NCBI RefSeq assembly: GCF_023016285.1 | Contig: NZ_CP095413.1 | Coordinates: 3,489,001 to 3,553,000, forward strand | From: Muricauda sp. SCSIO 64092 | GTDB lineage: Bacteria > Bacteroidota > Bacteroidia > Flavobacteriales > Flavobacteriaceae | Reading direction: 5' to 3' | DNA: 64,000 nt | Shown here: positions 47,219 to 55,752 of the stretch, piece by piece | Numbering within the stretch: the first letter of the stretch is position 1 | Layout: each line of letters begins with the position of its first letter | The notes under the pieces: model-generated | The model's input: only the letters and a program-made list of their open reading frames with translations | What the model was told of the DNA's origin: nothing | The model's database searches: none | Program-made: the position numbers and the translations under genes

Positions 47219-47458
47219 GCGGTTGTGTATTATGGATAATCAAATTATCGAAAGGTAGGGATTATTCGGAACTGTTTATGGGAAATTTTGGGTAAAGCAT
47301 TCACCAATCTTTTTGAAGCCAATAGGTATTGGAAAAGCCAAAAATCCCGACTATCCTGCGATTGTGGCTTGAAGGTATTCCCTCCCGGGGATATCAAGGG
47401 TAGCGTAGCGCTGCTTTTGGGCAGGGGTTACGTGATCATACGGCGTAAAAAGAAAGGT
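47219..47458. other. Intergenic stretch without recognised gene
   Basis: 240 bp between two minus-strand genes. Nothing with coding features was recognised; a partial palindrome around 47384-47400 (ATTCCC/GGGGAT) is too short and lacks a T-tract. Confidence 0.5.
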
Positions 47459-48703
47459 TTAGCGACCTCCGTTATTCTGTAAATCCAAAATACATTCAGC
47501 GTCCAAGTTGGGAACGGTACTCAAACCACGGGCGGCCCTATCTTCCAATAATCGGATCATTGCAATTCCCGAAAGGGAGCACGCGGAGACGATTTCTTCT
47601 TTGGTGGAAGCCATGAAAGCCCTCAAAGCCGCTGGGGCTTGAAAAGTTAATTGGGCTTGCATCAGACAACCATCCACGTTGCAATGGTTATTGCCCTGTT
47701 CATTGCCGTTTTCATCCAAAATGGGATTTCCGTCGGCATCGCGAAGAATGTCCTCGTGGTCATTGACCGGAACGGTGCCTAAATCCACCAGTCCAAAAAG
47801 ATGGCCAAATTCATGGTTTAAGGTGGCGGTTTCAACATCCGTAAGGGGAATGCCGCTCCTTGAGGAGAGGGTTCTTATCGTTTGTTCAAAAATCACCATT
47901 GAAGTATTTCTGTAAACCGCACCAAGTGTGACGAGGCCCCTATCAAGGTCGTCCCCATCAGAAGGACTATCGGCGAAATAAATGTAAATTGCCATTGTGT
48001 TGGTCCCATTGTTGTAGGCCGTTCTGTTTTCAGACTCCAAATCTGCGATTTCCTGTAAAGTAAGCGTTTCTTCCTCAGGAGAGTCAAGCTCTAAAAAGTC
48101 GATTTCAATATCTTGTTTAAAAGTACGCTCACTCAGGTAGGCGGAAAAATTGGCTATGGTCTGTTGCGTAGGTCTAAATCCATCTACATATGCTATTTGA
48201 ACAAGAAGTCTGTCAAAATTGGAATTGGTCAAGATATCATTTGCAGAACTTCCAGAAGACAATAAGTTCCCGGATAGGTCAATGTCATCAAGGATTAGCC
48301 CCGTGGCAGTAGCAGGATCAATATCAATTTGGTTTGTAGAGATTCCAGAGAGTGCTACAATAAAGTCTTCGGTGTCCTCCCTAAAAGTGTCTTCATTGAT
48401 ATTGACCACTATATTCTGCCTCTCCCCATTGTTTCCATTAAAAGTAAGGGTTCCGGTGTTACTGGTATAGTCGCCGGGTTGGGTCGCCGTTCCGTCCCTA
48501 GTCTCAAAGTTTACGGTGAACCCTCCTTCAACGTTCCCACTGAGCCTTACAGGGAAGGTAACCGTACCGGCATTTTCATTAATAGTGATTTCAGTACTCT
48601 CAAAAGACAGGGTATTTGCCGCAGGACCATTGTCATTATCATTGGAAGAACAACTTGCCAGGATTAGCGAGGCGAGTAAGGCAAGGGCAAAAATCTTTTT
48701 CAT
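47459..48703 (-). CDS. Calx-beta domain metzincin-like lipoprotein
   Basis: A 414-residue lipoprotein (Cys18 in LILASC). Residues about 30-140 form a Calx-beta-type domain (ITINENAGTVTFPVRLSG, GDYTSNTGTLTFNGNNGE, NEDTFREDTEDFIVALSG). The second half has a zinc-protease motif TLNHEFGHLFGLVD, i.e. HExxHxxGxxD of the metzincin kind, with an Asp as third ligand, and a Met-containing DGCLMQAQL downstream (possible Met-turn). Surface or periplasmic protease is inferred. Calx-beta domains usually bind calcium. Distinct from snapalysin or M43 by sequence that I can recognise, so subfamily is open. Confidence 0.83.
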   Translation of the reverse strand: MKKIFALALLASLILASCSSNDNDNGPAANTLSFESTEITINENAGTVTFPVRLSGNVEGGFTVNFETRDGTATQPGDYTSNTGTLTFNGNNGERQNIVVNINEDTFREDTEDFIVALSGISTNQIDIDPATATGLILDDIDLSGNLLSSGSSANDILTNSNFDRLLVQIAYVDGFRPTQQTIANFSAYLSERTFKQDIEIDFLELDSPEEETLTLQEIADLESENRTAYNNGTNTMAIYIYFADSPSDGDDLDRGLVTLGAVYRNTSMVIFEQTIRTLSSRSGIPLTDVETATLNHEFGHLFGLVDLGTVPVNDHEDILRDADGNPILDENGNEQGNNHCNVDGCLMQAQLTFQAPAALRAFMASTKEEIVSACSLSGIAMIRLLEDRAARGLSTVPNLDAECILDLQNNGGR

Positions 48704-48749
48704 AGTTTATTTTTAGTACAAACGGTTCTGCTTTGTATCTAGTATTCAC

Positions 48750-49451
48750 TTAAAGGGTAAGTCTGGCCAAATAGTCGAAATGTTTTCCTTCAACTATCAA
48801 CTCACAATTAAAGTTTTCCTTTTTGGCATACGTTAGCAGGGTGTTGAAATCCACGTACAGCCAATCAAAAATTGGACCCTTTTTATTTTTATACTGCATT
48901 TGGAACTGAACCTCTCCATAATAATCCGTGTTTCCGGGAACCCAATACCCACCATCTTGATCTTCATCAAACATATAGATAATATCGCTTGAATCCAGTA
49001 ATATTTGGCCGTTTACCGATATCAGTTGTTTTAAATGGGCAAGGAATTTGGGCAATTGACTTAATTTGCCGGGAATTCCAATACCGTTCATCAGTAATAA
49101 AAGGGTATCAAACCTTTTTCCAGTATAGTTGCGTATATCCGTACAAACCGTGTGTTTCACCCCCCTTTTTTGGCAGATATCGATGGCGCCTTTGGATTGG
49201 TCCAGGCCAATGACATCAAGACCTTTTTCCTGCAAATAAAGCAAATGGTTTCCAGCACCACAACCAATATCCAATACGCGTCCCCTTGAAAGCCGCAGTG
49301 CCTCTTGCTCAATTCGAGGCATTTGTCCAAAATCCCGAAACAAATAAGGCAGGGGAAGAACATCGTTTCCATCCAGGGAAGAGGTTGTGGAAATATCTTC
49401 GGTGTAATTTCCGGCGTAATAGTCTTGTAGGGCCATTCCAAAAACATCCAT
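48750..49451 (-). CDS. Class I SAM-dependent methyltransferase
   Basis: A 233-residue methyltransferase: SAM motif I VLDIGCGAGNHLLYL (about 74-88), motif II-like VIGLDQSKGAIDICQKRG, and FDTLLLLMNGIGI. The ATG at 49451 is used; the open frame back to 49610 lies over the divergent YkgJ-like gene. Substrate is unknown. It is divergent from the cysteine-cluster protein gene across 64 bp. Confidence 0.88.
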   Translation of the reverse strand: MDVFGMALQDYYAGNYTEDISTTSSLDGNDVLPLPYLFRDFGQMPRIEQEALRLSRGRVLDIGCGAGNHLLYLQEKGLDVIGLDQSKGAIDICQKRGVKHTVCTDIRNYTGKRFDTLLLLMNGIGIPGKLSQLPKFLAHLKQLISVNGQILLDSSDIIYMFDEDQDGGYWVPGNTDYYGEVQFQMQYKNKKGPIFDWLYVDFNTLLTYAKKENFNCELIVEGKHFDYLARLTL

Positions 49452-49502
49452 TTTCCAAAGGTGTAACTTTTTATTGAGGCAAAAGGTTTGGACTTCATTT
49501 TT

Positions 49503-49510
49503 TATGTTTG
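49503..49510 (+). promoter_or_regulatory. Candidate -7 box of the YkgJ-like gene
   Basis: TATGTTTG, an exact TAnnTTTG match ending 5 bp before the ATG at 49516. It argues for that start and against an upstream one at 49474. Confidence 0.35.
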
Positions 49511-49515
49511 TAGGG

Positions 49516-50010
49516 ATGCAAGAAGTAATTAAGGAATTACCGAAAGCTGCGGCCATAAAACGGACGGAGAACAAAAAGTTTTTCCAAAGGCTAAAAAAGA
49601 GACCGCCCAAGGATTTGGATTATGTGATGCAGGAGTTGCATGAAGCCGAGTTTTCCAGAACGGATTGCCTACAATGTGCCAACTGTTGTAAGACCACGGG
49701 ACCCTTGTTCACCAATATGGACATCGATCGTATTTCCAAACATTTTAGAATGAAACCCTCAGCATTCGTAGAGGCCTATCTCAAGGTGGATGAAGATAAT
49801 GATTATGTGTTGCAACAGCTGCCCTGTGCGTTTTTGGATAGCGATAACCATTGTTCCATTTACGATGTACGGCCAAAGGCTTGCAGGGAATTTCCCCATA
49901 CGGATCGGAAGAAGTTCCATCAAATCAGTCATCTTACATTAAAGAATGTGGCGATTTGCCCCGCAGCCTTCAATATTGTGGAAGCTATGAAGGCCAGGAT
50001 CAAGACTTGA
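49516..50010 (+). CDS. YkgJ-family cysteine-cluster protein
   Basis: A 164-residue protein with the YkgJ/UPF0153 cysteine pattern: CLQCANCC near residues 53-60, then CAFLDSDNHCSIYDVRPKACREFP and a final Cys in AICPAAFN, ligands for a predicted zinc or iron-sulfur site. Function is unknown in the family. It is 20 bp upstream of the sterol-desaturase gene and likely cotranscribed. Confidence 0.88.
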   Translation: MQEVIKELPKAAAIKRTENKKFFQRLKKRPPKDLDYVMQELHEAEFSRTDCLQCANCCKTTGPLFTNMDIDRISKHFRMKPSAFVEAYLKVDEDNDYVLQQLPCAFLDSDNHCSIYDVRPKACREFPHTDRKKFHQISHLTLKNVAICPAAFNIVEAMKARIKT

Positions 50011-50030
50011 TGTTTTTGTATTTTTAGGGT

Positions 50031-50876
50031 ATGGAAGAATTGATACGTTATTTTGAGACCATTCCGCCCTTGCACCGTAGTTTGATTTTGGTGGGCGGAA
50101 TTACGTTCTTTTGGATTTTGGAAGGAATAGTTCCGCTGTTTTCAGTGAAATATAAAAAATGGCGGCATGCCATACCCAACTTCTTCTTTACCCTTACCAC
50201 CATTATTGTGAATTTGCCACTGGCCTTTATATTGCTCAAAACGTCGGATTGGACCGTGGCCAATGATTTTGGTATTATCAATTGGTTGCCGGAAATGCCA
50301 CTCTGGCTCTATGTCCTGGCAGGGGTGCTATTGCTGGATCTAATAGGTGCGTATACGGCCCATCTGGTGGAGCATAAGGTAAAACCACTATGGATGATTC
50401 ATTTGGTACACCATTCGGATCATCATGTGGATACGACAACGGCCAATCGACATCATCCTTTGGAGAGTGTTATTCGCTATCTATTCACATTGATCGGTGT
50501 CTTTGTGGTGGGGGCGCCCATTGGGATCATTATGTTGTATCAAAGTCTTTCCGTGGTACTGTCGCAGTTCAATCATGCCAATATCAGGCTGCCCAAAAAA
50601 GTGGATAAGGCCCTGAGTTGGATTGTTATATCGCCCGATATGCATAAGGTACACCATCACTACGTTTTGCCTTACACGGATTCCAATTACGGCAATATTT
50701 TCTCCATTTGGGACAGATTGTTTGGGACCTATATGTATTTGGAACCCGAAAAGATCATCTATGGGGTGGATACCTTTCCCGATGAAAAGGAGAATAGCAG
50801 TATCGTTGGACTCTTAAAACAGCCTTTTAATAAATATAGGAGGCCAACCACAGCGGTGCAGGAACAACACCAATAG
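50031..50876 (+). CDS. Sterol desaturase / fatty acid hydroxylase-family membrane enzyme
   Basis: A 281-residue integral membrane di-iron enzyme. Histidine boxes are HLVEH, HLVHHSDHH and HKVHHHY (about residues 109-113, 121-129 and 206-212), with four hydrophobic segments. The family introduces hydroxyl groups or double bonds into lipids; sterols are not expected here, so a fatty acyl, ornithine-lipid or carotenoid-type substrate is more likely. It is not the short CrtZ carotenoid hydroxylase. Neighbour genes do not define the substrate. Confidence 0.88.
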   Translation: MEELIRYFETIPPLHRSLILVGGITFFWILEGIVPLFSVKYKKWRHAIPNFFFTLTTIIVNLPLAFILLKTSDWTVANDFGIINWLPEMPLWLYVLAGVLLLDLIGAYTAHLVEHKVKPLWMIHLVHHSDHHVDTTTANRHHPLESVIRYLFTLIGVFVVGAPIGIIMLYQSLSVVLSQFNHANIRLPKKVDKALSWIVISPDMHKVHHHYVLPYTDSNYGNIFSIWDRLFGTYMYLEPEKIIYGVDTFPDEKENSSIVGLLKQPFNKYRRPTTAVQEQHQ

Positions 50877-50935
50877 TTTACCCTTTGATTACAGTGCATT
50901 TTGTAGTGTAGGACACAAAATTTAAAAAACAGGCG

Positions 50936-52141
50936 TTAAGGGTACAACAAATATTTTTTCCTCACGGAATGAAAGCGGTCTAGGTCCTTTTGCCATGTAG
51001 CCTTGATTTCAGTTTCGGAGCGTCCGGCTTCAATATGTTGTTGGAGTGTTGAGGTACCGGCGTGTTTCGTAAATCCCGAAGTGTTGAAAAACATGGACTT
51101 GTCCGTACAGTTTTGATACGCATCAATGAGCCATTGCAAGGAGACTTCCTGCATTCTGGAATGTGTTGATAGGTCCTTTCCAAAACAGGCCTTGCCTTCT
51201 TCCTTAGGATATTTGGAACCAAAATTTGGTTTGGGAACATAACTGAAATCATAAGCAGTACTATCCAAAAAAGAAGCACCATAGCGTTGAAATTGGAATT
51301 CCGTTCCTCGTCCGGCATTGATGTTGGTCCCCTCAAAAAGACCTAAACTTGGATAAAGGGTGATGGCCGTGTCATTGGGTAAATTGGGGGAAGGACGAAT
51401 GGACAGGGAATACCCGGATTCATGACGATAGTTTTCCAAAGGAACCACGGTGAGATTGGCTTTCAAATCATTCTCCAACCAACCTTCCCCATTGACCATT
51501 TGCGCATATTCACCAATGGTCATTCCATAGACCAAGGGTATCTCGTTCATCCCCAAAAAAGAGGTGTGTTCCGGTTCCATAGTGGGACCGTCAACATAAT
51601 GCCCATTGGGATTGGGCCGGTCCAATAGTACCAACGGAACATTGGCTTCGGCACAAGCCTCCATCATCAACTGTAAGGTGGCGATATAAGTGTAAAATCG
51701 GACGCCAACATCCTGTATGTCAAAAAGGATAATATCCAGGCCCTGTAGCTGTTCCTGGGAAGGTTTCCTATTTTTTCCATACAGTGAAATAATGGGCAGC
51801 CCAGTTTTGGTATCCACCCCGTCGCTAACTTTTTCCCCGGCGTCTGCCTTACCCCTAAAACCGTGTTCAGGTGCGAAGACTTTTTTAATTGCTATGTTGC
51901 GGGAAAGCAGGGAGTCCACTAAATGGGTGTAGCCATGCGAATGAAAAACCACGGAAGTTTGGTTGGCCACCACTCCCACTTTTTGGTCCTGTAGCAAAGG
52001 TAAATAGTCAGCGGTCCTATTGGCTGCAACAACAATTGCCTTTCGTTCCTCCGCAGGCTTTGGATTTTGTTTTTGCCCGCAGGATACAAAACAAAAACAT
52101 AGGCTTAAAACAGTAACTTTGAAAATAGAAAAAATCGACAT
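50936..52141 (-). CDS. DUF1343 / NamZ-like exo-beta-N-acetylmuramidase, lipoprotein
   Basis: A 401-residue exported protein with an SPII signal (Cys21 in CFCFVSC) and a DUF1343 domain: VGVVANQTSVV, the FAPEHGFRGKADAGEKV and SLYGKNRKPS motifs, FDIQDVGVRFYTYI and DRPNPNGHYVDGP. DUF1343 includes NamZ, an exo-lytic N-acetylmuramidase of peptidoglycan recycling. Its start codon lies 3 bp from that of the divergent LolE-like gene, so each promoter must lie inside the other gene. Confidence 0.9.
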   Translation of the reverse strand: MSIFSIFKVTVLSLCFCFVSCGQKQNPKPAEERKAIVVAANRTADYLPLLQDQKVGVVANQTSVVFHSHGYTHLVDSLLSRNIAIKKVFAPEHGFRGKADAGEKVSDGVDTKTGLPIISLYGKNRKPSQEQLQGLDIILFDIQDVGVRFYTYIATLQLMMEACAEANVPLVLLDRPNPNGHYVDGPTMEPEHTSFLGMNEIPLVYGMTIGEYAQMVNGEGWLENDLKANLTVVPLENYRHESGYSLSIRPSPNLPNDTAITLYPSLGLFEGTNINAGRGTEFQFQRYGASFLDSTAYDFSYVPKPNFGSKYPKEEGKACFGKDLSTHSRMQEVSLQWLIDAYQNCTDKSMFFNTSGFTKHAGTSTLQQHIEAGRSETEIKATWQKDLDRFHSVRKKYLLYP

Positions 52142-52144
52142 TCG

Positions 52145-53386
52145 TTGAATTTAGCGTTTTTTATTGCCAAGCGGCTCATCACCGGTAAGGAAACTAAAAA
52201 TAGTATTTCCGCACCAATCCTAAAAATAGCCATAGCAGCTATTGCCATTGGATTGATCATGATGTTGATTGCCATTGCCACAAGCCTGGGGCTCAAGCTT
52301 AAGATTCGGGAAAAGATTGCGGCGTTCAATGGGCACATCCAAATTTATAACTATGACAACAATCGTTCTGATGTCTCTGTAACCCCGGTATCGTTGAAAC
52401 AGGATTTCTATCCAGAGTTTACCAATGTTGATGGCGTTGCGCATGTGCAGGGAGTGGCCGTAAGGGCAGGCATTATCAGGACGAATGAAACCTTTGAAGG
52501 TATTTTGGCCAAAGGGGTCGGGGCAGATTTCAGGTGGGACAATTTCCAGGAGTTTTTGGTAGTTGGGGAACTGCCGGATTATTCTGGAGGACTAAATGAG
52601 GAAACCTTGATTTCCCAAACGTTGGCAAATAAGCTCAACCTGAATGTTGGGGATACCTATCTTTCCATCTTTTTAAAGGATGGTGACCTCTCGAAACCTC
52701 CCAACAATAGAAGGTTCAAGGTAACGGGAATCTATCAAAGTGGATTTGAGGAACTGGATGCCAGTTATGTCTTGATTGACATAAGACATATCCAACGAAT
52801 GAATAAATGGGAGGCGGACCAAGTGGGCCACTTTGAAGTTTTTTTACAGGATTTTAATCAATTACAACAGAAGACGGCAGAAATCTACGGAAAAACAGTT
52901 TCCAGTTTGGACACCCAAAATCTTGGAAACAAATATTTTAAAATTTTTGAGTGGCTGGAGTTGTTTGATTTGAATACGGCGCTCATCATCGGAATTATGA
53001 TCGTTGTGGGAGGAATCAATATGATTACCGCTCTTTTGGTCCTCATACTGGAGCGCACACAGATGATAGGGATACTAAAGGCGCTGGGATCCCAAAATTG
53101 GACCATACGCAAAGTGTTTTTGATCAATGCCACTTACCTCATAGGTTTAGGTCTGTTTTGGGGGAATGTCATAGGACTTGGACTTATTTTTTTGCAACAA
53201 AGGTTTCAGTTCTTAAAATTCCCCAATCCCGAGGAATACTATGTTACCAATATCCCGGTGGACCTATCACTTTTTAATATCCTATTGCTTAATATGGGTG
53301 TCATGGTACTCTGCCTTTTAATGCTTTTGGTACCCTCATATGCGATTTCCAAAATCTCCCCAGTGAAGGCCATTAAGTTCGAGTAG
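52145..53386 (+). CDS. FtsX/LolE-like ABC transporter permease
   Basis: A 413-residue inner-membrane protein with the MacB/FtsX-LolE architecture: N-terminal helix (ISAPILKIAIAAIAIGLIMMLIAIATSLG), a large periplasmic domain (about 60-260) and three C-terminal helices (ALIIGIMIVVGGINMITALLVLILERTQMIG). Lol permeases release lipoproteins from the inner membrane. TTG is used as start (TTG AAT TTA GCG), since no ATG fits. No cognate ATPase (LolD) lies beside it. It is followed by the heptad-repeat tract. Confidence 0.9.
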   Translation: MNLAFFIAKRLITGKETKNSISAPILKIAIAAIAIGLIMMLIAIATSLGLKLKIREKIAAFNGHIQIYNYDNNRSDVSVTPVSLKQDFYPEFTNVDGVAHVQGVAVRAGIIRTNETFEGILAKGVGADFRWDNFQEFLVVGELPDYSGGLNEETLISQTLANKLNLNVGDTYLSIFLKDGDLSKPPNNRRFKVTGIYQSGFEELDASYVLIDIRHIQRMNKWEADQVGHFEVFLQDFNQLQQKTAEIYGKTVSSLDTQNLGNKYFKIFEWLELFDLNTALIIGIMIVVGGINMITALLVLILERTQMIGILKALGSQNWTIRKVFLINATYLIGLGLFWGNVIGLGLIFLQQRFQFLKFPNPEEYYVTNIPVDLSLFNILLLNMGVMVLCLLMLLVPSYAISKISPVKAIKFE

Positions 53387-53390
53387 GTTT

Positions 53391-53892
53391 GTTAGGAGTT
53401 GAGAGTTGAGAGTTAAAAGTTAAAAGTTAGGAGTTAAAAGTTTTCTACTTTCCATTAACCATTAACCATTAACCATTAACCATTAACCATTAACTTCGCA
53501 GTTCGCAGTTCGCAGTTCGCAGTTCGCGTTTCGCACTTCCCACTTCGTATTTCCCACTTCGCAGTTCGCAGTTCGCAGTTCGCAGTTCGCGTTTCGCACT
53601 TCGCGTTTCGCAGTTCGCGTTTCGCACTTCGCACTTCGCACTTCGCGTTTCGCAGTTCGCGTTTCCCACTTCGTATTTCCCACTTCGCACTTCCCACTTC
53701 GTACTTCCCACTTCGTACTTCCCACTTCGTACTTCCCACTTCGTACTTCCCACTTCGTACTTCCCACTTCGTACTTCCCACTTCGTATTTCCCACTTCGT
53801 ACTTCCCACTTCGCACTTCCCACTTCGCACTTCGTACTTCCCATTTCGTACCTCCCACTTCCCACTTTTAAATTCGTACTTCTGACTTCTTA
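53391..53892. repeat. Intergenic tract of about 71 heptanucleotide units
   Basis: From 5 bp after the LolE-like stop to 20 bp before the cysteine synthase ATG, the whole intergenic region is periodic at 7 bp. First come GTTGAGA/GTTAAAA-type units (53391-53451), then six perfect CCATTAA units (53452-53493), then 57 in-phase units of CTTCGCA, GTTCGCA, CTTCCCA, CTTCGTA and TTTCGCA type (53494-53892). The 7-bp phase was followed by eye from 53454 to 53892. It is not a CRISPR (no unique spacers). Confidence 0.9.
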
Positions 53893-53896
53893 AGCC

Positions 53897-53904
53897 TACC
53901 TTTG
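53897..53904 (+). promoter_or_regulatory. Candidate -7 box of the cysteine synthase-like gene
   Basis: TACCTTTG exactly matches TAnnTTTG and ends 8 bp before the ATG, giving a leader of few or no bases. The -33 position (TTC at 53873-53875) falls in the last heptads of the repeat tract, so repeat changes could affect expression. Confidence 0.4.
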
Positions 53905-53912
53905 CACCCGTT

Positions 53913-54890
53913 ATGGAATATGCTGAGAATATATTGGAAACCATTGGTAATACGCCATTGGTAAAGCTTAATAAAATAACGGCTGAACTTCCCTGTTTGG
54001 TTTTGGCCAAGTATGAGACTTTTAACCCAGGGAATTCGGTTAAAGACCGTATGGCATTACAAATGGTGGAAGATGCCGAGGCAGATGGACGCCTTAAACC
54101 GGGTGGAACCATTATAGAAGGAACTTCGGGTAATACGGGAATGGGTTTGGCCCTGGCGGCCATCGTAAAAGGCTATCGTATGATCTGTGTCATCAGCGAT
54201 AAGCAATCCAAGGAAAAAATGGACATACTTAGGGCCGTGGGAAGTGAAGTCCATGTCTGCCCAACGGACGTTGCTCCGGACGACCCGAGAAGTTACTATT
54301 CCACGGCCAGAAGATTGGCAGAGGAGATTCCCAATGCGTGGTATGTCAATCAGTATGACAATCCCTCGAACACCAAAGCACATTATCAAAGTACGGGCCC
54401 GGAAATTTGGCAACAGACCCAAGGAAAGGTTACGCATTTTGTGGTAGGTGTTGGAACGGGGGGAACCATTTCCGGAGTGGGCAAATATCTAAAGGAACAA
54501 AACCCAGACGTAAAGGTTTGGGGGGTGGATACCTATGGTTCGGTTTTCAAAAAATACCATGAAACCGGTATTTTCGATGAGAATGAAATCTATCCGTATG
54601 TAACCGAGGGAATAGGGGAAGATATCCTACCTAAAAATGTAGCCTTTGATATTATTGATGGTTTTACCAAAGTAACGGATAAAGATGCTGCAGTATTCAC
54701 ACAACGCCTTTCCAAGGAAGAGGGTATGTTTTTGGGGAATTCCGCCGGAGCGGCCATAAAAGGCGTATTACAGCTTAAGGAACATTTTACCAAAGATGAT
54801 GTGGTAGTCGTTTTGTTCCATGATCATGGAAGTCGTTATGTAGGGAAAATATATAATGACGATTGGATGCGTGCCCAGGGGTTCTTGTAG
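53913..54890 (+). CDS. PLP-dependent cysteine synthase-family protein
   Basis: A 325-residue fold-type II PLP enzyme. The PLP lysine is in GNSVKDRMALQM (about residue 43), the substrate loop is GTSGNTGMGLA (about 70-80), and the PLP phosphate cradle is GTGGTISGVG. It corresponds to cysteine synthase or to the catalytic core of cystathionine beta-synthase (no CBS domains). Which sulphide or serine donor is used cannot be told from sequence. A repeat tract precedes it. Confidence 0.92.
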   Translation: MEYAENILETIGNTPLVKLNKITAELPCLVLAKYETFNPGNSVKDRMALQMVEDAEADGRLKPGGTIIEGTSGNTGMGLALAAIVKGYRMICVISDKQSKEKMDILRAVGSEVHVCPTDVAPDDPRSYYSTARRLAEEIPNAWYVNQYDNPSNTKAHYQSTGPEIWQQTQGKVTHFVVGVGTGGTISGVGKYLKEQNPDVKVWGVDTYGSVFKKYHETGIFDENEIYPYVTEGIGEDILPKNVAFDIIDGFTKVTDKDAAVFTQRLSKEEGMFLGNSAGAAIKGVLQLKEHFTKDDVVVVLFHDHGSRYVGKIYNDDWMRAQGFL

Positions 54891-54908
54891 ATGGATCAGC
54901 GGAAGGAG

Positions 54909-55541
54909 TTAATAGTCAAAATAATCATCAACACTAATTTTTTTCTTTGGTTCCTTTGCGGGTATGGGCTTGTCGAATCGTTTAAACCTAAATTTTTGCC
55001 CCCCGATGGCGACCTCTCCCATAATCCCCTTCTTGGGCTTTGCAAAAACCTGTATTCCCTCTGCCATTTCCAATTTTGTGGAAGTGCCTTTGCTGTCGGC
55101 CAAGGCTGCGGCCTGTGCCCTGAACTCGATTTTATTGGCCTTAAGGCGACTGAACGCTTCGTCATTATCATAAAAAATCACTAACTGGAAAGCCTGTCCG
55201 CCTAATTGGAGGCCCACACTGACTTCCCGTAGTTTCGCTTCCCCAATGAGTTCTTCGTTTTGCCATACCAAACCGCTGCCGGCAGAAACCCCCAGTATAA
55301 AAGCGCCTTTCCCCAAATTGGGAAAAATGGCATATCCATAGGTATTTGCAAACAGGTCTTCCATGTCGGGATTGGATTCAATGAACGATAGTTTTGCTGT
55401 TTCGGCATCAGCAATTAAAAGCTGTAGTTTTTTATTCTCTTGGGCGAAAATTGTGGCAATAGGGGTCAATACCAATAGCAACAGCACTAGTGTCCCCTTT
55501 AATCCAAGCGGTAAAAAGATATTCTGAATGCTTTTTGCCAT
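54909..55541 (-). CDS. Exported SYLF-domain (Ysc84-like) protein
   Basis: A 210-residue protein with a signal peptide (MAKSIQNIFLPLGLKGTLVLLLL to about Ala34) and a SYLF lipid-binding domain: YGYAIFPNLGKGAFILGVSAGSG, REVSVGLQLGGQAFQLVIFYDNDEAF, and GIMGEVAIGGQKF. Bacterial members are mostly uncharacterised. The frame is open to 55739, but the ATG at 55541 starts the signal peptide and is preferred. It converges on the cysteine synthase-like gene (18-bp gap). Confidence 0.85.
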   Translation of the reverse strand: MAKSIQNIFLPLGLKGTLVLLLLVLTPIATIFAQENKKLQLLIADAETAKLSFIESNPDMEDLFANTYGYAIFPNLGKGAFILGVSAGSGLVWQNEELIGEAKLREVSVGLQLGGQAFQLVIFYDNDEAFSRLKANKIEFRAQAAALADSKGTSTKLEMAEGIQVFAKPKKGIMGEVAIGGQKFRFKRFDKPIPAKEPKKKISVDDYFDY

Positions 55542-55752
55542 ATCCTTATTTTTAAGAATGTACAACTGCCGAACCAAGTGCAATTTTTTGATATATTTAT
55601 CAAAAATCATTCCAGAATAACAGCTTGGTGTTCCAGTAGTCTTGAGACAACATTTACCCATATCTACGAAGTCCCAGGGGGGACTTTGAACTATGGTCCT
55701 ATGGATGATTTGAAGAGGAGAAACCCACTTTGCAATCAATGATCGATCAAAA

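Noticed and set aside
47219..47482. Possible short gene before the Calx-beta protein
   Set aside because: No start context, signal or family resemblance; composition looks intergenic.
49452..49610. Extension of the methyltransferase to 49610
   Set aside because: It covers the divergent YkgJ-like start and its promoter; the domain begins after 49451.
53391..53892. Possible CRISPR array
   Set aside because: Units are 7 bp, contiguous, and have no unique spacers; no cas genes nearby.
53476..54163. Minus-strand reading frames of 122 to 226 residues with EVRSGKYEVGST-type repeats in the heptad tract
   Set aside because: A stop-free 7-bp unit leaves all three frames of a strand open and gives the same 7-residue repeat in each; the frames are a product of the array, and the longest one also runs antisense into the cysteine synthase-like gene.
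55542..55739. Extension of the SYLF protein to 55739
   Set aside because: It places about 66 non-family residues before a clear signal peptide.
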